From positions 28,360,173 through 28,424,172 of the forward strand of contig OX578279.1 in assembly GCA_951217055.1 (NCBI GenBank): a stretch of DNA of 64,000 nt, in the 5' to 3' direction. Every line of letters begins with the position of its first letter. Position 1 is the first letter of the stretch. The notes beneath the pieces were generated by a model. That model saw nothing but the letters and a program-made list of their open reading frames with translations. It searched no databases and had not been told where the DNA came from. Both the position numbers and the translations under genes were made by a program. This DNA comes from Gerris lacustris. Its lineage: Eukaryota; Arthropoda; Insecta; Hemiptera; Gerridae. This document shows, one piece after another, positions 1 through 12,137 of the stretch.

Positions 1-597
1 ATTTATTAATATCAGTTAATATGATTTGCCAGTCACTTTCTCTCCTTTAATTTAGCATTGACCATATTGAATAAGGTGAAAACATCACAAAAATCTAAGT
101 AACTAAATGAAACAAAAAATTTCAAACTTCCGTTTGACTCATGACACGTTAGGAAAAATTTTAAGTTTATCACAATTAGTGGTGTACCTAGAGGGCAGTG
201 GGCCCTCACCAAAAAAAATTATAATTGAAACATTTGCGTTCAGCACTGAATGGGGCCCCCTGACAAAGGTATATGAGTATAATTCCAGTTTAGATTTAAT
301 TATACTCTAAAGGGGCCCCCATCGACATTGCGGTACAAAGATAGTAGTTTCATGTTTTTTTGTGGGCCCCCTGGCACCGGGGACGTGCCCGCAATTCGGG
401 CCCATAGCTACGCCACTCATCACAATATCCTTCTTGCCTTTTTTGTTGCAAAAAAACCTTTTTCTACATCTCTGACAGGGCCCCCCAGGACCGTGGGCCT
501 CCCCGCACCGCGGGGGCTGGCGGTAGCTATATCCGGCCCTGGCCTCGTCCTAGGCTGCGCCACATGCGGCCGCATGTCTCGCATGGCCCTTGCGCCG
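1..597. other. Non-repetitive leader with spaced GGGCCC motifs
   Basis: No gene recognised. The first 180 bases are AT-rich. From about 195 to 500 the motif GGGCCC or GGGGCCCC recurs near 199, 252, 311, 363 and 479, at first about 53-59 bases apart, in otherwise unrelated sequence. The stretch 480-600 is GC-rich, unlike the rest of the window. The short open frames here show no protein features. Confidence 0.4.
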
Positions 598-1074
598 GCC
601 CTGTCAGTATCAGTATCCGTATCAATGTCAGTATCCCGTATCAGTATCAGTATCTCGTATCAGTATCCTGTTGTATCCGTATCAGTATCCCGTATCAGTT
701 TCCCGTATTAGTATCCGTATCAGTTTCCCGTATTAGTATCCGTATCAGTATCCCGTAGTATCAGTATCAGTATCCGTATCAGTATGTCGTATCAGTATCA
801 GTATCCGTATTAGTACCAGTATCCGTATCAGTATCCCATATCAGTATCCGTATAAATATCCCGTAGTACCTGTATCAGTATCTGTATCACTATCAGTATA
901 CGTATCAGTATCCATTATCAGTATACCTTATCCCGTATCCGTATCAGAATCCGTATCAGTATCCGTATCAGTATTCATATAAGTATCCGTATCAGTATCC
1001 CGTATCAGTATCTGTATGTCTCCCGTGGTATCCATCAGTATCTCAGTGGGGTATCAGTATCCCGTAGTATCCAT
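598..1074 (+). repeat. Tandem array, 12-bp unit CAGTATCCGTAT
   Basis: Degenerate tandem repeat of a 12-base unit made of two related hexamers (CAGTAT and CCGTAT), about 40 copies, with insertions such as CCCGTAGTAT. The same array returns in reverse complement at 2709-2752. Confidence 0.85.
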
Positions 1075-1293
1075 CTGAATGTGAATCTAAATCTGAAACC
1101 GAATAAGAATGGGAATCGGAATCTGAATCGGACTAGGAATCGGAATCGGAATTGGAATCTGAATAGGAATCGGAATCTTATTCTGAATAGGAATCAGAAT
1201 CTGAATCTGAATCGGAATCTGAATCTGAATAGCAATCGGAATCAAATTCTGAATCTAAATCAGAATCGAAATCTGAATCTGAATCTGAATCAG
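1075..1293 (+). repeat. Tandem array, hexamer GAATCT/GAATCG
   Basis: About 36 copies of a GAATCN hexamer, alternating mainly GAATCT and GAATCG with AATAGG variants. It directly abuts the arrays on both sides. The open frame across it (Asn-Leu-Asn-Arg repeats) is a by-product of the repeat. Confidence 0.85.
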
Positions 1294-1295
1294 AG

Positions 1296-2036
1296 ATAAC
1301 GACGACGACATGATGACGAAGCCTGCCGACGACAAGATGACGACACGATGATGACGATTACATGATGACGTTATGATGACATGATGACGACACGATGCCG
1401 CCGTGATGACGACACGATGATGACACGATAATGACGATAACGACACGACGAGGACATTATGACGACATGACGACGACATTATGACGACATGACGCCGACA
1501 TTATGACGACATGACGCCGACATTATGACGACATGACTATATGAACGACGACATAATTACAACATTATGACATGTCGACACTATGACGACACTATGACGA
1601 TACTATGCCGACACTATGACGACACTGTGACGACACTATGACGACACTATGACGACAATATGACGACACTTTGACGACACTATGACGACACTATGACGAC
1701 ACTATGACGACACTATGACGACACTATGACGACACTATGACGACACTATGACGACACTATGACGACACTATGACGACACTATGACGACACTATGACGACA
1801 CTATGACGACACTATGACGACACTATGACGACACTATGACGACACTATGACGACACTGTGACGACACTGTGACGACACTGTGACGACACTGTGACGACAC
1901 TATGACGACACTATGACGACACTGTGACGACACTATGACGACACTGTGACGACACTGTGACGACACTATGGCGACACTGTGACGACACTATGACGACACT
2001 GTGACGACACTATGACGACACTATGACGACACTATA
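1296..2036 (+). repeat. Tandem array, 11-bp unit ATGACGACACT
   Basis: An 11-base satellite. The 5' part (1300-1600) is diverged; from about 1650 to 2030 the array is nearly homogeneous, with ATG/GTG variants. The 11-base period is not a multiple of three, so long open frames are not maintained. It flips orientation near 2036. Confidence 0.9.
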
Positions 2037-2708
2037 ATGTCGTCGTTCATATAGTCATGTCGTCATAATGTCGTCATAATGTCGTCATAGTGCCGTCATA
2101 ATGTCGTCATAATGTCTATAATGTCGTCATAGTGTCGTCATAGTGTTGTCACAGTGTCGTCATATTGTCGTCATAATGTCGTCAAAATTTCGGCGTCATG
2201 TCGTCATAATGTCGTCATAATGTCGTGTTTTCATCATGTCGTCGTTCATATAGTCATGTCGTCATGTCGTCATCATGTTTACATTATGTCGTCGTTCATA
2301 TAGTCATGTCGTCATAATGTCGTCATAGTGTCGTCATAATGTCGGCATAATGTCGTCATAATGTCGTTATAATGTCGTGTTTTCATCATGTCGTCGTTCA
2401 TATAGTCATGTCGTCATGTCGTCATCATGTTTTCATTATGTCGTCGTTCATATAGTCATGTCGTCATAATGTCGTCATAGTGTCGTCATAATGTCGGCAT
2501 AATGTCGTCATAATGTCGTCCTAATGTCGTCCTAATGTCGTCATAATGTCGTCGTCATGTCGTCATAATGTCCTAGTCGTGTCGTCATCGTCATCATGGT
2601 GTCTTCATCGTGTCGTCATAGTGTCGTCATAATGTCGTAATAATGTCGTCATGTCGTCATGTCGTCATCATGTTGTCATTATGTCGTCGTTCATATAGTC
2701 ATGTCGTC
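2037..2708 (-). repeat. Inverted half of the 11-bp satellite, with a 152-bp higher-order repeat
   Basis: The same satellite as the preceding array but in reverse complement (GTCGTCATAAT / GTCGTCATAGT). A longer block containing TGTTTTCATCATG and GTTCATATAGTCATG recurs about 152 bases apart (near 2224 and 2376). Together with 1296-2036 it forms a large imperfect palindrome centred near 2036. Confidence 0.85.
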
Positions 2709-2752
2709 GGATACTGATAGGGATACTGATACGGATACTGATACGGATACTT
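2709..2752 (-). repeat. Short inverted return of the CAGTATCCGTAT array
   Basis: GGATACTGATACGGATACTG is the reverse complement of the array at 598-1074. The order of arrays from 598 to 2752 is therefore A, B, C, C-inverted, A-inverted. Confidence 0.8.
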
Positions 2753-3062
2753 CAATAATAATAATATTTACCTACAAAAACTAGTAAATACAAAATGCTG
2801 GGCTATGTGTTATGAACTCGTTTATGAGTGTAGGTGTAGGGGTAGGTGGGTGTGTAAGGGTAGGTGTAGGAGTAGGTGTAGGTGTAGAAGTAGGTATATG
2901 TGAAGGTGAGGTGTAGGTGTAGGGGTAGGTGTAGGGGTAGGCATAGGTGTAGGGGTAGGTGATACATTTGGATAAAATATTCAATAATAATTAAATTTAC
3001 CTACGAAAACTAGTAAATACAAAATGTTGGGGTATGTGTTATGAACTCGTTTATGAGTGTAT
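2753..3062 (+). repeat. 85-bp direct repeats around a GGTGTA hexamer array
   Basis: A block of about 80-85 bases (TTCAATAATAAT... to ...CGTTTATGAGTGTA) occurs at 2753-2832 and again at about 2981-3062. Between them lies a purine-rich array of GGTGTA/GGGGTA hexamers (2829-2962). Confidence 0.8.
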
Positions 3063-3091
3063 AATGTCGTCAAAATGTCGTCAAAATTTCC

Positions 3092-3178
3092 TACCAAAAG
3101 TTATAAAATATGGTAAAAAATCGACATTTCTTTTTTCTACTCTGAACAATTTTGATAATAACTTTTTTCCACAGGGCC
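3092..3178 (-). repeat. Inverted 87-bp fragment of the 443-bp dispersed repeat
   Basis: Reverse complement of 8892-8973 with few differences. The match stops abruptly at CCAC (3175-3178), exactly where the hexamer array begins. The hexamer complex is thus bounded by this element in opposite orientations on its two sides. Confidence 0.8.
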
Positions 3179-3705
3179 AAATACACAACAAATATTACAA
3201 CCACAACCACAACCACAACAAATACCACAACCACAACCACAACCACAACAACAACCCCAACCACAACCACAACCACAACAACAACCACAAAAACAACCAC
3301 AACCACAACCACAACAAATACCACAACCACAACCACAACCACAACAAATACCACAACCACAACCACAACCACAACAAATACCACAACCATTAGGTCCTTA
3401 AGATCCTGTAGGTCCTTTAGGTCCTAGGACCTATAGGTATTGGGTAATAGGACCTATAGGTTTTAGGTCGTAGGACCTATGGGTCCTAGGTCGTAGGTCA
3501 TATAGGTCCTAGGTCGTAGGTCCACCACCACAACCACAACAAATACCACAACCACAACCACAACCACAACCACAACCACAACTACAACCACAACCACAAC
3601 AAATACCACAACCACAACAAATACCACAACCACAACCTCAACCACAACCACAACAACAACCAAAGCCAAAACCACAACCACAACCACAACAAATCCTCCA
3701 TAGAC
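3179..3705 (+). repeat. CAACCA hexamer array with a Pro-Gln / Gly-Pro-X reading frame
   Basis: Two blocks of (CAACCA)n, 3179-3390 and 3525-3690, separated by GGTCCTATAGGACCTA-type sequence. In one plus-strand frame they read as Pro-Gln-rich peptide with a recurring PQQIPQPQPQ motif, running into LGP at 3387-3400 and starting with GPPPQPQQIP at about 3519. Stops interrupt the Gly-Pro parts, so no intact protein is claimed. Any ACAACC repeat must read as QP, TT or NH, so coding origin is inference only. Confidence 0.8.
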
Positions 3706-3910
3706 CTAGGTCCTATAGGTCTAAGTTCCTATATTACCTAGGACCTATAGGACCTACGACCTAGGACCTATATGACCTACGACCTAAGACCCATAGGTCT
3801 TAGGACCTAAAACCTTTAGGTCCTATTACCCAAGACCTATAGGTCCTAGGACCTAAAGGACCTATAGGACCTAGAGGACCAAAAGGACCTACAGGACCTT
3901 AAGGACCTAA
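3700..3910. repeat. Palindromic GGACCTATAGGTCC block readable as Gly-Pro-X on both strands
   Basis: Repeats of GGACCTNNN. About 3845-3905 reads GPKGPIGPRGPKGPTGP on the plus strand; the reverse strand of the same segment reads GPVGPFGPLGPIGPLGP and continues into PQQIPQPQP. Both readings meet a TAA within the block. Similar short blocks recur at 4499-4545, 5830-5876, 7209-7255, 8250-8310 and 8700-8800. Confidence 0.75.
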
Positions 3911-6900
3911 TGGTTGAGGTTGTGGTATTTGTTGTGGTTGTGGTTGTGTTTGTGGTTGTGGTTGTGGTTGTGGTATTTGTTGTGGTTGAGTTTGTGATTG
4001 TGGTTGTGGTTGTGGTTGTGGTTGTGGTTGTGGTTGTTGTGTGGTTGTGGTTGTGGTTGTGGTTGTGGTTGTGGTTGTGGTTGTAGTTGTGGTTGTGGTT
4101 GTGGTTGTGGTTGTGGTTGTGGTTGTAGTTGTGGTTGTGGCTGTGGTTGTGGTTGTGGTTGTGGTTGTGGTTGTGGTTGTGGTTGTGGTTGTGGTTGTGG
4201 TTGTGGTTGTGGTTGTGGTTGTGGTTGTGGTTGTGGTTGTGGTTGTGGTTGTGGTTGTGGTTGTGGTTGTGGTTGTGGTTGTGGTTGTGGTTGTGGTTGT
4301 GGTTGTGGTTGTGGTTGTGGTTGTGGTTGTGGTTGTGGTGTGGTGTGGTTGTGGTTGTGGTTGTGGTTGTGGTTGTGGTTGTGGTTGTGGTGTGATTGTG
4401 GTTGTGGTTGTGGTTGTGATTGTGGTTGTGGTTGTGGTTGTGGTGATAGTTGTTGTTGTGGTGATGGTTGTGGTTGTGGTTTTGGTGACGGTTGTGGTCT
4501 AAGGTCCTATATTACCCAAGACCTATAGGTCCTAGGTCCTAGGATAGTGGTTTTAGTATTTTGTGGTTATGGTTGTAGTATTTGTTGTGGTTGTGGTTGT
4601 GGTTTTGGCTGTCGTTGTTGTTGTGGTTGTGGTGGTGGTTGTGGTTGGGGTGATGGTTGTGGTGATAGTTGTGGTTGTGGTATTTCTTGTGGTTGCGGTT
4701 ATTGTATTTGTTGTGGTTGTGGTGATAGTAGTGGTTGTGGTTGTGGTTGTGGTTGTGGAATGATTGTGGTGGTGGGTGTGGTTGTGGTTGTGGTTATTGT
4801 ATTTGTTGTGGTTGTGGTGAAGGTTGTGGTTGTGGTTGTGGTTGTAGTGATGGTTGTGGTTGTGGTGATGGTTGTGGTTGTGGTATTTGTTGTGGTTGAG
4901 TTTGTGATTGTGGTTGTGGTTGTGGTTGTGGTTGTGGTTGTGGTTGTGGTTGTGGTTGTGGTTGTTGTGTGGTTGTGGTTGTGGTTGTGGTTGTGGTTGT
5001 AGTTGTGGTTGTGGTTGTGGTTGTGGTTGTGGTTGTGGTTGTAGTTGTGGTTGTGGCTGTGGTTGTGGTTGTGGTTGTGGTTGTGGTTGTGGTTGTGGTG
5101 GTGGTTGTGGTTGTGGTTGTGGTTGTGGTTGTGGTTGTGGTTGTGGTTGTGGTTGTGGTTGTGGTTGTGGTTGTGGTTGTGGTTGTGGTTGTGGTTGTGG
5201 TTGTGGTTGTGGTTGTGGTTGTGGTTGTGGTTGTGGTTGTGGTTGTGGTTGTGGTTGTGGTTGTGGTTGTTTTTGTGGTTGTTTTTGTGGTTGTGGTTGT
5301 GGTTGTGGTTGTGGTTGTGGTTGTGGTTGTGGTTGTGGTTGTGGTTGTGGTTGTGGTTGTGGTTGTGGTTGTGGTTGTGGTTGTGGTTGTGGTTGTGGTT
5401 GTGGTTGTGGTTGTGATTGTGGTTGTGGTTGTGGTTGTGGTTGTGGTTGTGGTTGTGGTTGTGGTTGTGGTTGTGGTTGTGGTTGTGGTTGTGGTTGTGT
5501 TTGTGTTTGTGGTTGTGGTTGTGGTTGTGGTTGTGGTTGGGGTTGTGGTTGTGGTTGTGGTATTTGTTGTGGTTGTGGTTGTGGTTGTGGTGATGGTTGT
5601 GATTGTGGTTGTGGTGGTGGTTGTGGTTGTGGTTGTGGTTGTGGTTGTGGTTGTGGTTGTGGTGTGATTGTGGTTGTGGTTGTGGTTGTGGTTGTGGTTG
5701 TGGTTGTGGTTGTGGTTGTGGTGTGATTGTGGTTGTGGTTGTGGTTGTGATTGTGGTTGTGGTTGTGGTTGTGGTGATAGTTGTGGTTGTGGTGATGGTT
5801 GTGGTTGTGGTTTTGGTGACGGTTGTGGTCTAAGGTCCTATATTACCCAAGACCTATAGGTCCTAGGTCCTAGGATAGTGGTTTTAGTATTTTGTGGTTA
5901 TGGTTGTAGTATTTGTTGTGGTTGTGGTTGTGGTTTTGGCTGTCGTTGTTGTTGTGGTTGTGGTGGTGGTTGTGGTTGGGGTGATGGTTGTGGTGATAGT
6001 TGTGGTTGTGGTATTTCTTGTGGTTGCGGTTATTGTATTTGTTGTGGTTGTGGTGATAGTAGTGGTTGTGGTTGTGGTTGTGGTTGTGGTTGTGGTTGTG
6101 GTTGTGGTTGTGGTTGTGGTTGTGGTTGTGGTTGTGGTTGTGGTTGTGGTTGTGGTTGTGGTTGTGGTTGTGGTTGTGGTTGTGGTTGTGGTTGTGGTTG
6201 TGGTTGTGGTTGTGGTTGTGATTGTGATTGTGGTTGTGGTTGTGGTTGTAATTGTGGTTGTGGTTGTGGTATTTGTTGTGGTTGAGTTTGTGATTGTGGT
6301 TGTGGTTGTGGTTGTGGTTGTGGTTGTGGTTGTGGTTGTGGTTGTGGTTGTGGTTGTGGTTGTTGTGTGGTTGTGGTTGTGGTTGTGGTTGTGGTTGTGG
6401 TTGTGGTTGTGGTTGTGGTTGTGGTTGTGGTTGTAGTTGTGGTTGTGGCTGTGGTTGTGGTTGTGGTTGTGGTTGTGGTTGTGGTTGTGGTTGTGGTTGT
6501 GGTGGTGGTTGTGGTTGTGGTTGTGGTTGTGGTTGTGGTTGTGGTTGTGGTTGTGGTTGTGGTTGTGGTTGTGGTTGTGGTTGTGGTTGTGGTTGTGGTT
6601 GTGGTTGTGGTTGTGGTTGTGGTTGTGGTTGTGGTTGTGGTTGTGGTTGTGGTTGTGGTTGTGGTTGTGGTTGTGGTTGTGGTTGTGGTTGTGGTTGTGG
6701 TTGTGGTTGTGGTTGTGGTTGTGGTTGTGGTTGTGGTTGTGGTTGTGGTTGTGGTTGTGGTTGTGGTTGTGGTTGTGGTTGTGGTTGTGATTGTGGTTGT
6801 GGTTGTGATTGTGATTGTGGTTGTGGTTGTGGTTGTGGTTGTGGTTGTGGTTGTGGTTGTGGTTGTGGTTGTGGTTGTGGTTGTGTTTGTGGTTGTGGTT

Positions 6901-7612
6901 GTGGTTGTGTTTGTGGTTGTGGTTGTGGTTGTGGTTGTGGTATTTGTTGTGGTTGTGGTTGTGGTTGTGGTGATGGTTGTGATTGTGGTTGTGGTTGTGG
7001 TGGTGGTTGTGGTTGTGGTTGTGGTTGTGGTTGTGGTGTGGTGTGGTTGTGGTTGTGGTTGTGGTTGTGGTTGTGGTTGTGGTTGTGGTTGTGGTGTGAT
7101 TGTGGTTGTGGTTGTGGTTGTGATTGTGGTTGTGGTTGTGGTTGTGGTTGTGGTGATAGTTGTGGTTGTGGTGATGGTTGTGGTTGTGGTTTTGGTGACG
7201 GTTGTGGTCTAAGGTCCTATATTACCCAAGACCTATAGGTCCTAGGTCCTAGGATAGTGGTTTTAGTATTTTGTGGTTATGGTTGTAGTATTTGTTGTGG
7301 TTGTGGTTGTGGTTTTGGCTGTCGTTGTTGTTGTGGTTGTGGTGGTGGTTGTGGTTGGGGTGATGGTTGTGGTGATAGTTGTGGTTGTGGTATTTCTTGT
7401 GGTTGCGGTTATTGTATTTGTTGTGGTTGTGGTGATAGTAGTGGTTGTGGTTGTGGTTGTGGAATGATTGTGGTGGTGGGTGTGGTTGTGGTTGTGGTTA
7501 TTGTATTTGTTGTGGTTGTGGTGAAGGTTGTGGTTGTGGTTGTGGTTGTAGTGATGGTTGTGGTTGTGGTGATGGTTGTGGTTGTGGTTATGGTTGAGGT
7601 TGTGGTGATAGT
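3911..7612 (-). repeat. GGTTGT hexamer satellite with about 1.33-1.38-kb higher-order period
   Basis: Several hundred copies of GGTTGT on the plus strand, opposite in orientation to 3179-3705. A punctuating module (CTAAGGTCCTATATTACCC, then TTTTAGTATTTTGTGG and GGTGATAGT variants) recurs at 4499, 5830 and 7209, giving unit lengths of 1331 and 1379 bases; a fourth start lies at 8701. Units one and three share a GGAATGATTGTGG block (about 4757 and 7461) that unit two lacks. The plus strand is G-rich with GG every six bases. The very long Val, Cys-Gly and Trp-Leu open frames are repeat artefacts. Confidence 0.9.
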
Positions 7613-8057
7613 CGTTCTTCTAAGAAAAATCTAGTTCCTGAGGAGCTATAAAAACAAAAATATCGGGCTTGATTCACCGCCGGGTAAGAATTATTTAATA
7701 GTAAATGTTCTTATAATAAAAAAGTAACCACAAAAATCCGAAACAAATGACAAATGGAAATTACTGGACTAATTAATTATCTACTCGTATATAATACCAT
7801 GTCATATAACTTTATAAAATTCGTCATTAAAGAATGATGACTATATCATTTGTTACTATTAATAAAGTTGGGAGTAAAGATTTAAAAGAGAAACGAAACA
7901 AAAAATGACCTACAAGTACCTAAACATTTAGGTTTTCATAGATTTGGGTTAATTCCTTTAAAAAAACAAAAGAAACATTATACCTAATAGCTGCTACTAT
8001 ACATTCACTTTAGACTTATTGACCTACAATTTTCAGTCTTAAATTACTCCTATAATA
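7613..8057. other. AT-rich unique interval
   Basis: Ordinary non-repetitive sequence between the hexamer satellite and the TA microsatellite. I see no open frame, splice-bounded exon or RNA gene. Confidence 0.4.
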
Positions 8058-8810
<753 letters not shown>

Positions 8811-8828
8811 GAAATGTCGAAATTATAT

Positions 8829-9271
8829 TCGAATTATAGGTAATAAAATAAGCTACACGTTTTATTTCACCACATTTTTAGTGCCGACCCCGTGGAAAAA
8901 AGTTATTATCAAAATTGTTCAGAGTAGAAAAAAGAAATGTCGATTTTTTACCATATTTTATTAACTTTTGGTACATTTTTACTGCAAAAAGCATATTGAT
9001 ATGGGTATCAAATTAAAGAGGACAGTGTATAGAAGACTTTAAAAAACACCGCACATTGTTATCACTCTTTGTTCCGGAGATATTGGCGTTACAGTGAATA
9101 GGCCAAATTTGGGTCTAAAATAGGGGGCGGTGGGGGAAGCAAGCGGTGGCACTCGATATGATAATATGGAAAATGCTTCCCTAAACACCTTCTAAACGAT
9201 GGTGTAAAGAAAGTTTAGTATTTAAATTTTCCCCCCTTTAGGCCCTTTTCTGTCTATTTGTACTGAGCTAT
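8829..9271 (+). repeat. 443-bp dispersed repeat, copy A
   Basis: Nearly identical to 11204-11647, from TCGAATTATAGGTAA to TGTACTGAGCTAT. An inverted part is at 3092-3178. It contains ATATGGGTATCAAATTAAAG, a phrase also seen in similar form near 59172. No coding potential or terminal inverted repeats are obvious, so the class is unknown. Confidence 0.85.
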
Positions 9272-10038
9272 AATTATCAGCCTCAAAACAATATAGGCTT
9301 TATAGAAAAAAATTACTAAACAAGTCTAACCAGCGGCGCCGGCGTTAATAAGAATTTTCTCCGAGCAAAATTTGCGGGATTAATATAACCGATGAAATTT
9401 AAGGGAATATTTTTTAGGAATTAGTAGAAATCAAAATGCCAAACTGTAATCCCGGATAACAATGCGTATGTTCTTGTTAAATTGTTATTTATATCCCTTG
9501 TTATGTTACTTAACAGTATGTTATCTATTTAATTAATATGTTTTTGGTCTTTGGTGTGGGTATTTACTTAGAAAAACATAAAAATTACCAACCCGCATTT
9601 TTGCGAACCATCATATCTTAAAAACTACACTTCCGATTTTAATGAAATTTAAATGGTAGGTCACATTAGGCAAATTTTGGTCCCAAATAAGTTTCAAGCT
9701 TCTGCGCCTATTATTTTTATCTTCCACATGCACACATACATTTATTTAACGGCAATTTCTCGAAAACGGTTTGTCTCACTTTAAACATGCATAGGACCTT
9801 TTTTGTGCAGAATTATGGAAAAAACATTTTTTATAAAACATTTCTCTTAAAAAAAAATTAACTGTTTTGCGAGAAAAGTTGAAAAAAAATTAAATTTTAG
9901 ACTTTAAGGAGGAGGGAGGGGGACCCCCCCCCCCCCTCCCTAAGTGTGGGGAACTTATTTTTTTTTTTTTTGTTTCTTACTACTACACCCTTAAGAGTGT
10001 TTTCACAAAGTTTCAATACTTTATAAATTATTTTCCCT
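9272..10038. repeat. Transposon-derived spacer with homopolymer runs
   Basis: About 9600-9785 resembles the middle of the family whose fuller copies are at 31068-31681 and 50693-51286 (AAAAACTACACTTCCGATTT, then CTTCCACATGCACA). A run of C (about 9922-9937) and a run of T (about 9958-9972) follow. No gene is seen. Confidence 0.5.
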
Positions 10039-11088
10039 ATTATTCCTTATTTTAACTCCTAATTTTTTAACTTAGAAGGGAACAAGGAGCAAGGTTAAAA
10101 TAGATGGTTGTTTATCGCCCTCCTTTGAGGTTAGAAGAGGGCTGAGGCAGGGAGATGTTCTGTCAGCAACTCTTTTTAACCTTGTGCTGGAAAGAGCTGT
10201 CAGGAAAATACCTGGCAACCCAGGAGGAACCTTGTTTAACCGGCAAACCCAATGTCTTGCGTATGCAGATGACGTTGGACTCTTGGCAAGATCTAAAAGA
10301 GCCTTGGAGGAGGCTTACATGCCATTGAAGCAAGAAGCTGCTGATCTGGGACTAAATATTAACAAAAATAAAACAGAATATATGCTAATGACTCGCAGAG
10401 AAGGAAGAGAACCTCTGGAAGATGTGTTGTTAGGAGGTGATTTATTTAAGTCAACTAACAACTTCAAATATTTAGGAACCCAAATCACTAATGACAACAC
10501 CGTATCGGAGGAAGTAAGAGCTAGACTAACGGCAGGAAATAGGTGCTACTTCTCCTTGATGAGGATACTAAAAAGTAGACTCTTAAGTCGAGACTTGAAG
10601 ATCAAAGTTTATCTAACTGTCATCCGGCCTGTTGTATTATATGGATCAGAGGCCTGGACTCTTACCAACTCTGATGAAAGCTGCTTACGGCGTTGGGAGA
10701 GAAAACTATTGAGAAGAATCTTTGGCCCAGTGAACGAGGATGGAAGATGGAGACTTAGGCACAATGATGAGCTACATATTCTCTACGGCAAACCGGACCT
10801 GGTGGCTGAGATTAAGAAAAATAGGCTGCGATGGCTAGGTCACGTTGAGAGAATGCCAGAGAATAGGGCGGCTAAAAAGTTGTATGATGGTAAACCTGGC
10901 GGAAAAAGACTTAGAGGGCGTCCAAGACTGTGATGGCTAGATCAGGTGGAGAACGATCTGAGGAGGATAGGAGTGAGGAGGTGGAGGGCTGTTGCACAAC
11001 AGCGGGAACTCTGGAGGAGCGAAGTGTTGCAGGCCCAGGCTCTTCGAGAGCTGTAGTGATGATGATGATGATGATTATTCCTTATTTT
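10039..11088 (+). mobile_element. 5'-truncated RTE-type non-LTR retrotransposon with 15-bp target duplication
   Basis: A 15-base direct repeat, ATTATTCCTTATTTT, occurs at 10039-10053 and 11074-11088 and brackets the insert. The insert carries the end of a reverse transcriptase reading frame and finishes with a (GAT)n tail at about 11057-11073. Microsatellite-like 3' ends are known in RTE-clade elements; the clade call rests on that and on the protein tail. The 5' end is truncated inside the RT domain, as expected of target-primed reverse transcription. Confidence 0.85.
10076..11056 (+). pseudogene. Reverse transcriptase C-terminal part (RTE-like), one in-frame stop
   Basis: The frame opens after a TAG at 10073. 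It contains GLRQGD, then the RT catalytic box in the form LAYADDVGLL (YADD, codons near 10258-10275), then the thumb/connection region with YLGTQI and WLGHVERM, and the usual tail rich in GRPR. A TGA at 10931-10933 interrupts the frame where related elements have Trp (RPRL-stop-WLDQV); the frame continues to a TAG at 11054. The N-terminal endonuclease and the RT fingers are missing. The element is non-functional. Confidence 0.85.
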
Positions 11089-11203
11089 CCTGGACTAAAT
11101 AGAGTTCACAGTTGACTCTATTAGCAGCTTTTCATACTACACGCATCTGCTATTTCCGCTTTTTTACCCCTCCTGCATTAGAGTTGCTATGACATATTAT
11201 ACA

Positions 11204-11647
11204 TCGAATTATAGGTAATAAAATAAGCTACACGTTTTATTTCACCACATTTTTAGTGCCGACCCCGTGGAAAAAAGTTATTATCAAAATTGTTCAGAGT
11301 AGAAAAAAGAAATGTCGATTTTTTACCATATTTTATTAATTTTTGGTACATTTTTACTGCAAAAAGCATATTGATATGGGTATCAAATTAAAGAGGACAG
11401 TGTATAGAAGACTTTAAAAAACACCGCACATTGTTATCACTCTTTGTTCCGGAGATATTGGCGTTACAGTGAATAGGCCAAATTTGGGTCTAAAATAGGG
11501 GGCGGTGGGGGAAGCAAGCGGTGGCACTCGATATGATAATATGGAAAATGCTTCCCTAAACACCTTCTAAACGATGGCGTAAAGAAAGTTTAGTATTTAA
11601 TTTTTCCCCCCTTTAGGCCCTTTTTATGTCTGTTTGTACTGGGCTAT
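11204..11647 (+). repeat. 443-bp dispersed repeat, copy B
   Basis: Same orientation as copy A (8829-9271) and almost identical over the full length, with a few substitutions and a small indel near the 3' end. The copies lie about 2.4 kb apart with the RTE insertion between them, so they may mark a larger element or a tandem duplication. Confidence 0.85.
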
Positions 11648-12137
11648 TATAGCTGGTAGGGATTACAACGCCAACCCAGTAGGGTTGTAGAACAAGAAAT
11701 CCTCGAGATTCCACTGCTCCTCTTTCTACCCTTCTATCCTATAATTACCAACTCTAAACACCACCACATACCATCTGATTCTTTCAAACTCTATGACCTC
11801 TTGGATTTCTTTATTACCTCCCCATAATTACCCATCTTACCCCTACTAACGGACTGGTTTCCTGGGACTCATTTCGACGACTAATTATTATTCTCCGACT
11901 CCATTATTCTCGTGTCTGTCAACAGGTATCACAGCTGGATAGTAAAGGACGCTATTGTTATAGAGAAACCGTCAGAAAACATCAAGGATTCCCCCTTTCG
12001 CGAACTTTGTAACCTCTGGTTAGCTTTTTTAACAAGTCTGTTAGCTGAAACCTATACGTAAACCTATCTTTATGAATTATATTGAAAAATATATGAAGCA
12101 GTAATTAAAAATAAGCAATGTAGAGTGATAATATTAC
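11648..12137. other. Intergenic or intronic sequence
   Basis: Unique, pyrimidine-rich in the first half. No convincing exon or repeat is visible apart from the minus-strand exon candidate that follows. Confidence 0.35.

Noticed and set aside
598..2752. CRISPR array
   Set aside because: Units are contiguous with no unique spacers, and the genome is eukaryotic.
3150..3190. Splice acceptor TTTTTTCCACAG leading into the Pro-Gln frame
   Set aside because: The pyrimidine tract belongs to the inverted 443-bp repeat and is present elsewhere without an exon, so the acceptor is probably coincidental.
3998..7238. Very long open frames of Val, Cys-Gly or Trp-Leu repeats
   Set aside because: They are forced by the GGTTGT hexamer, which lacks stops in three frames; there is no unique N-terminus, promoter or splice signal.
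3911..7612. Telomeric repeat
   Set aside because: The unit GGTTGT is not a known insect telomere motif (TTAGG and relatives), it lies inside the contig, and it has kilobase higher-order structure and unique sequence on both sides.
11930..12060. Possible exon after TGTCAACAG
   Set aside because: Two frames are open for only 24-45 codons with no recognisable peptide and no donor.
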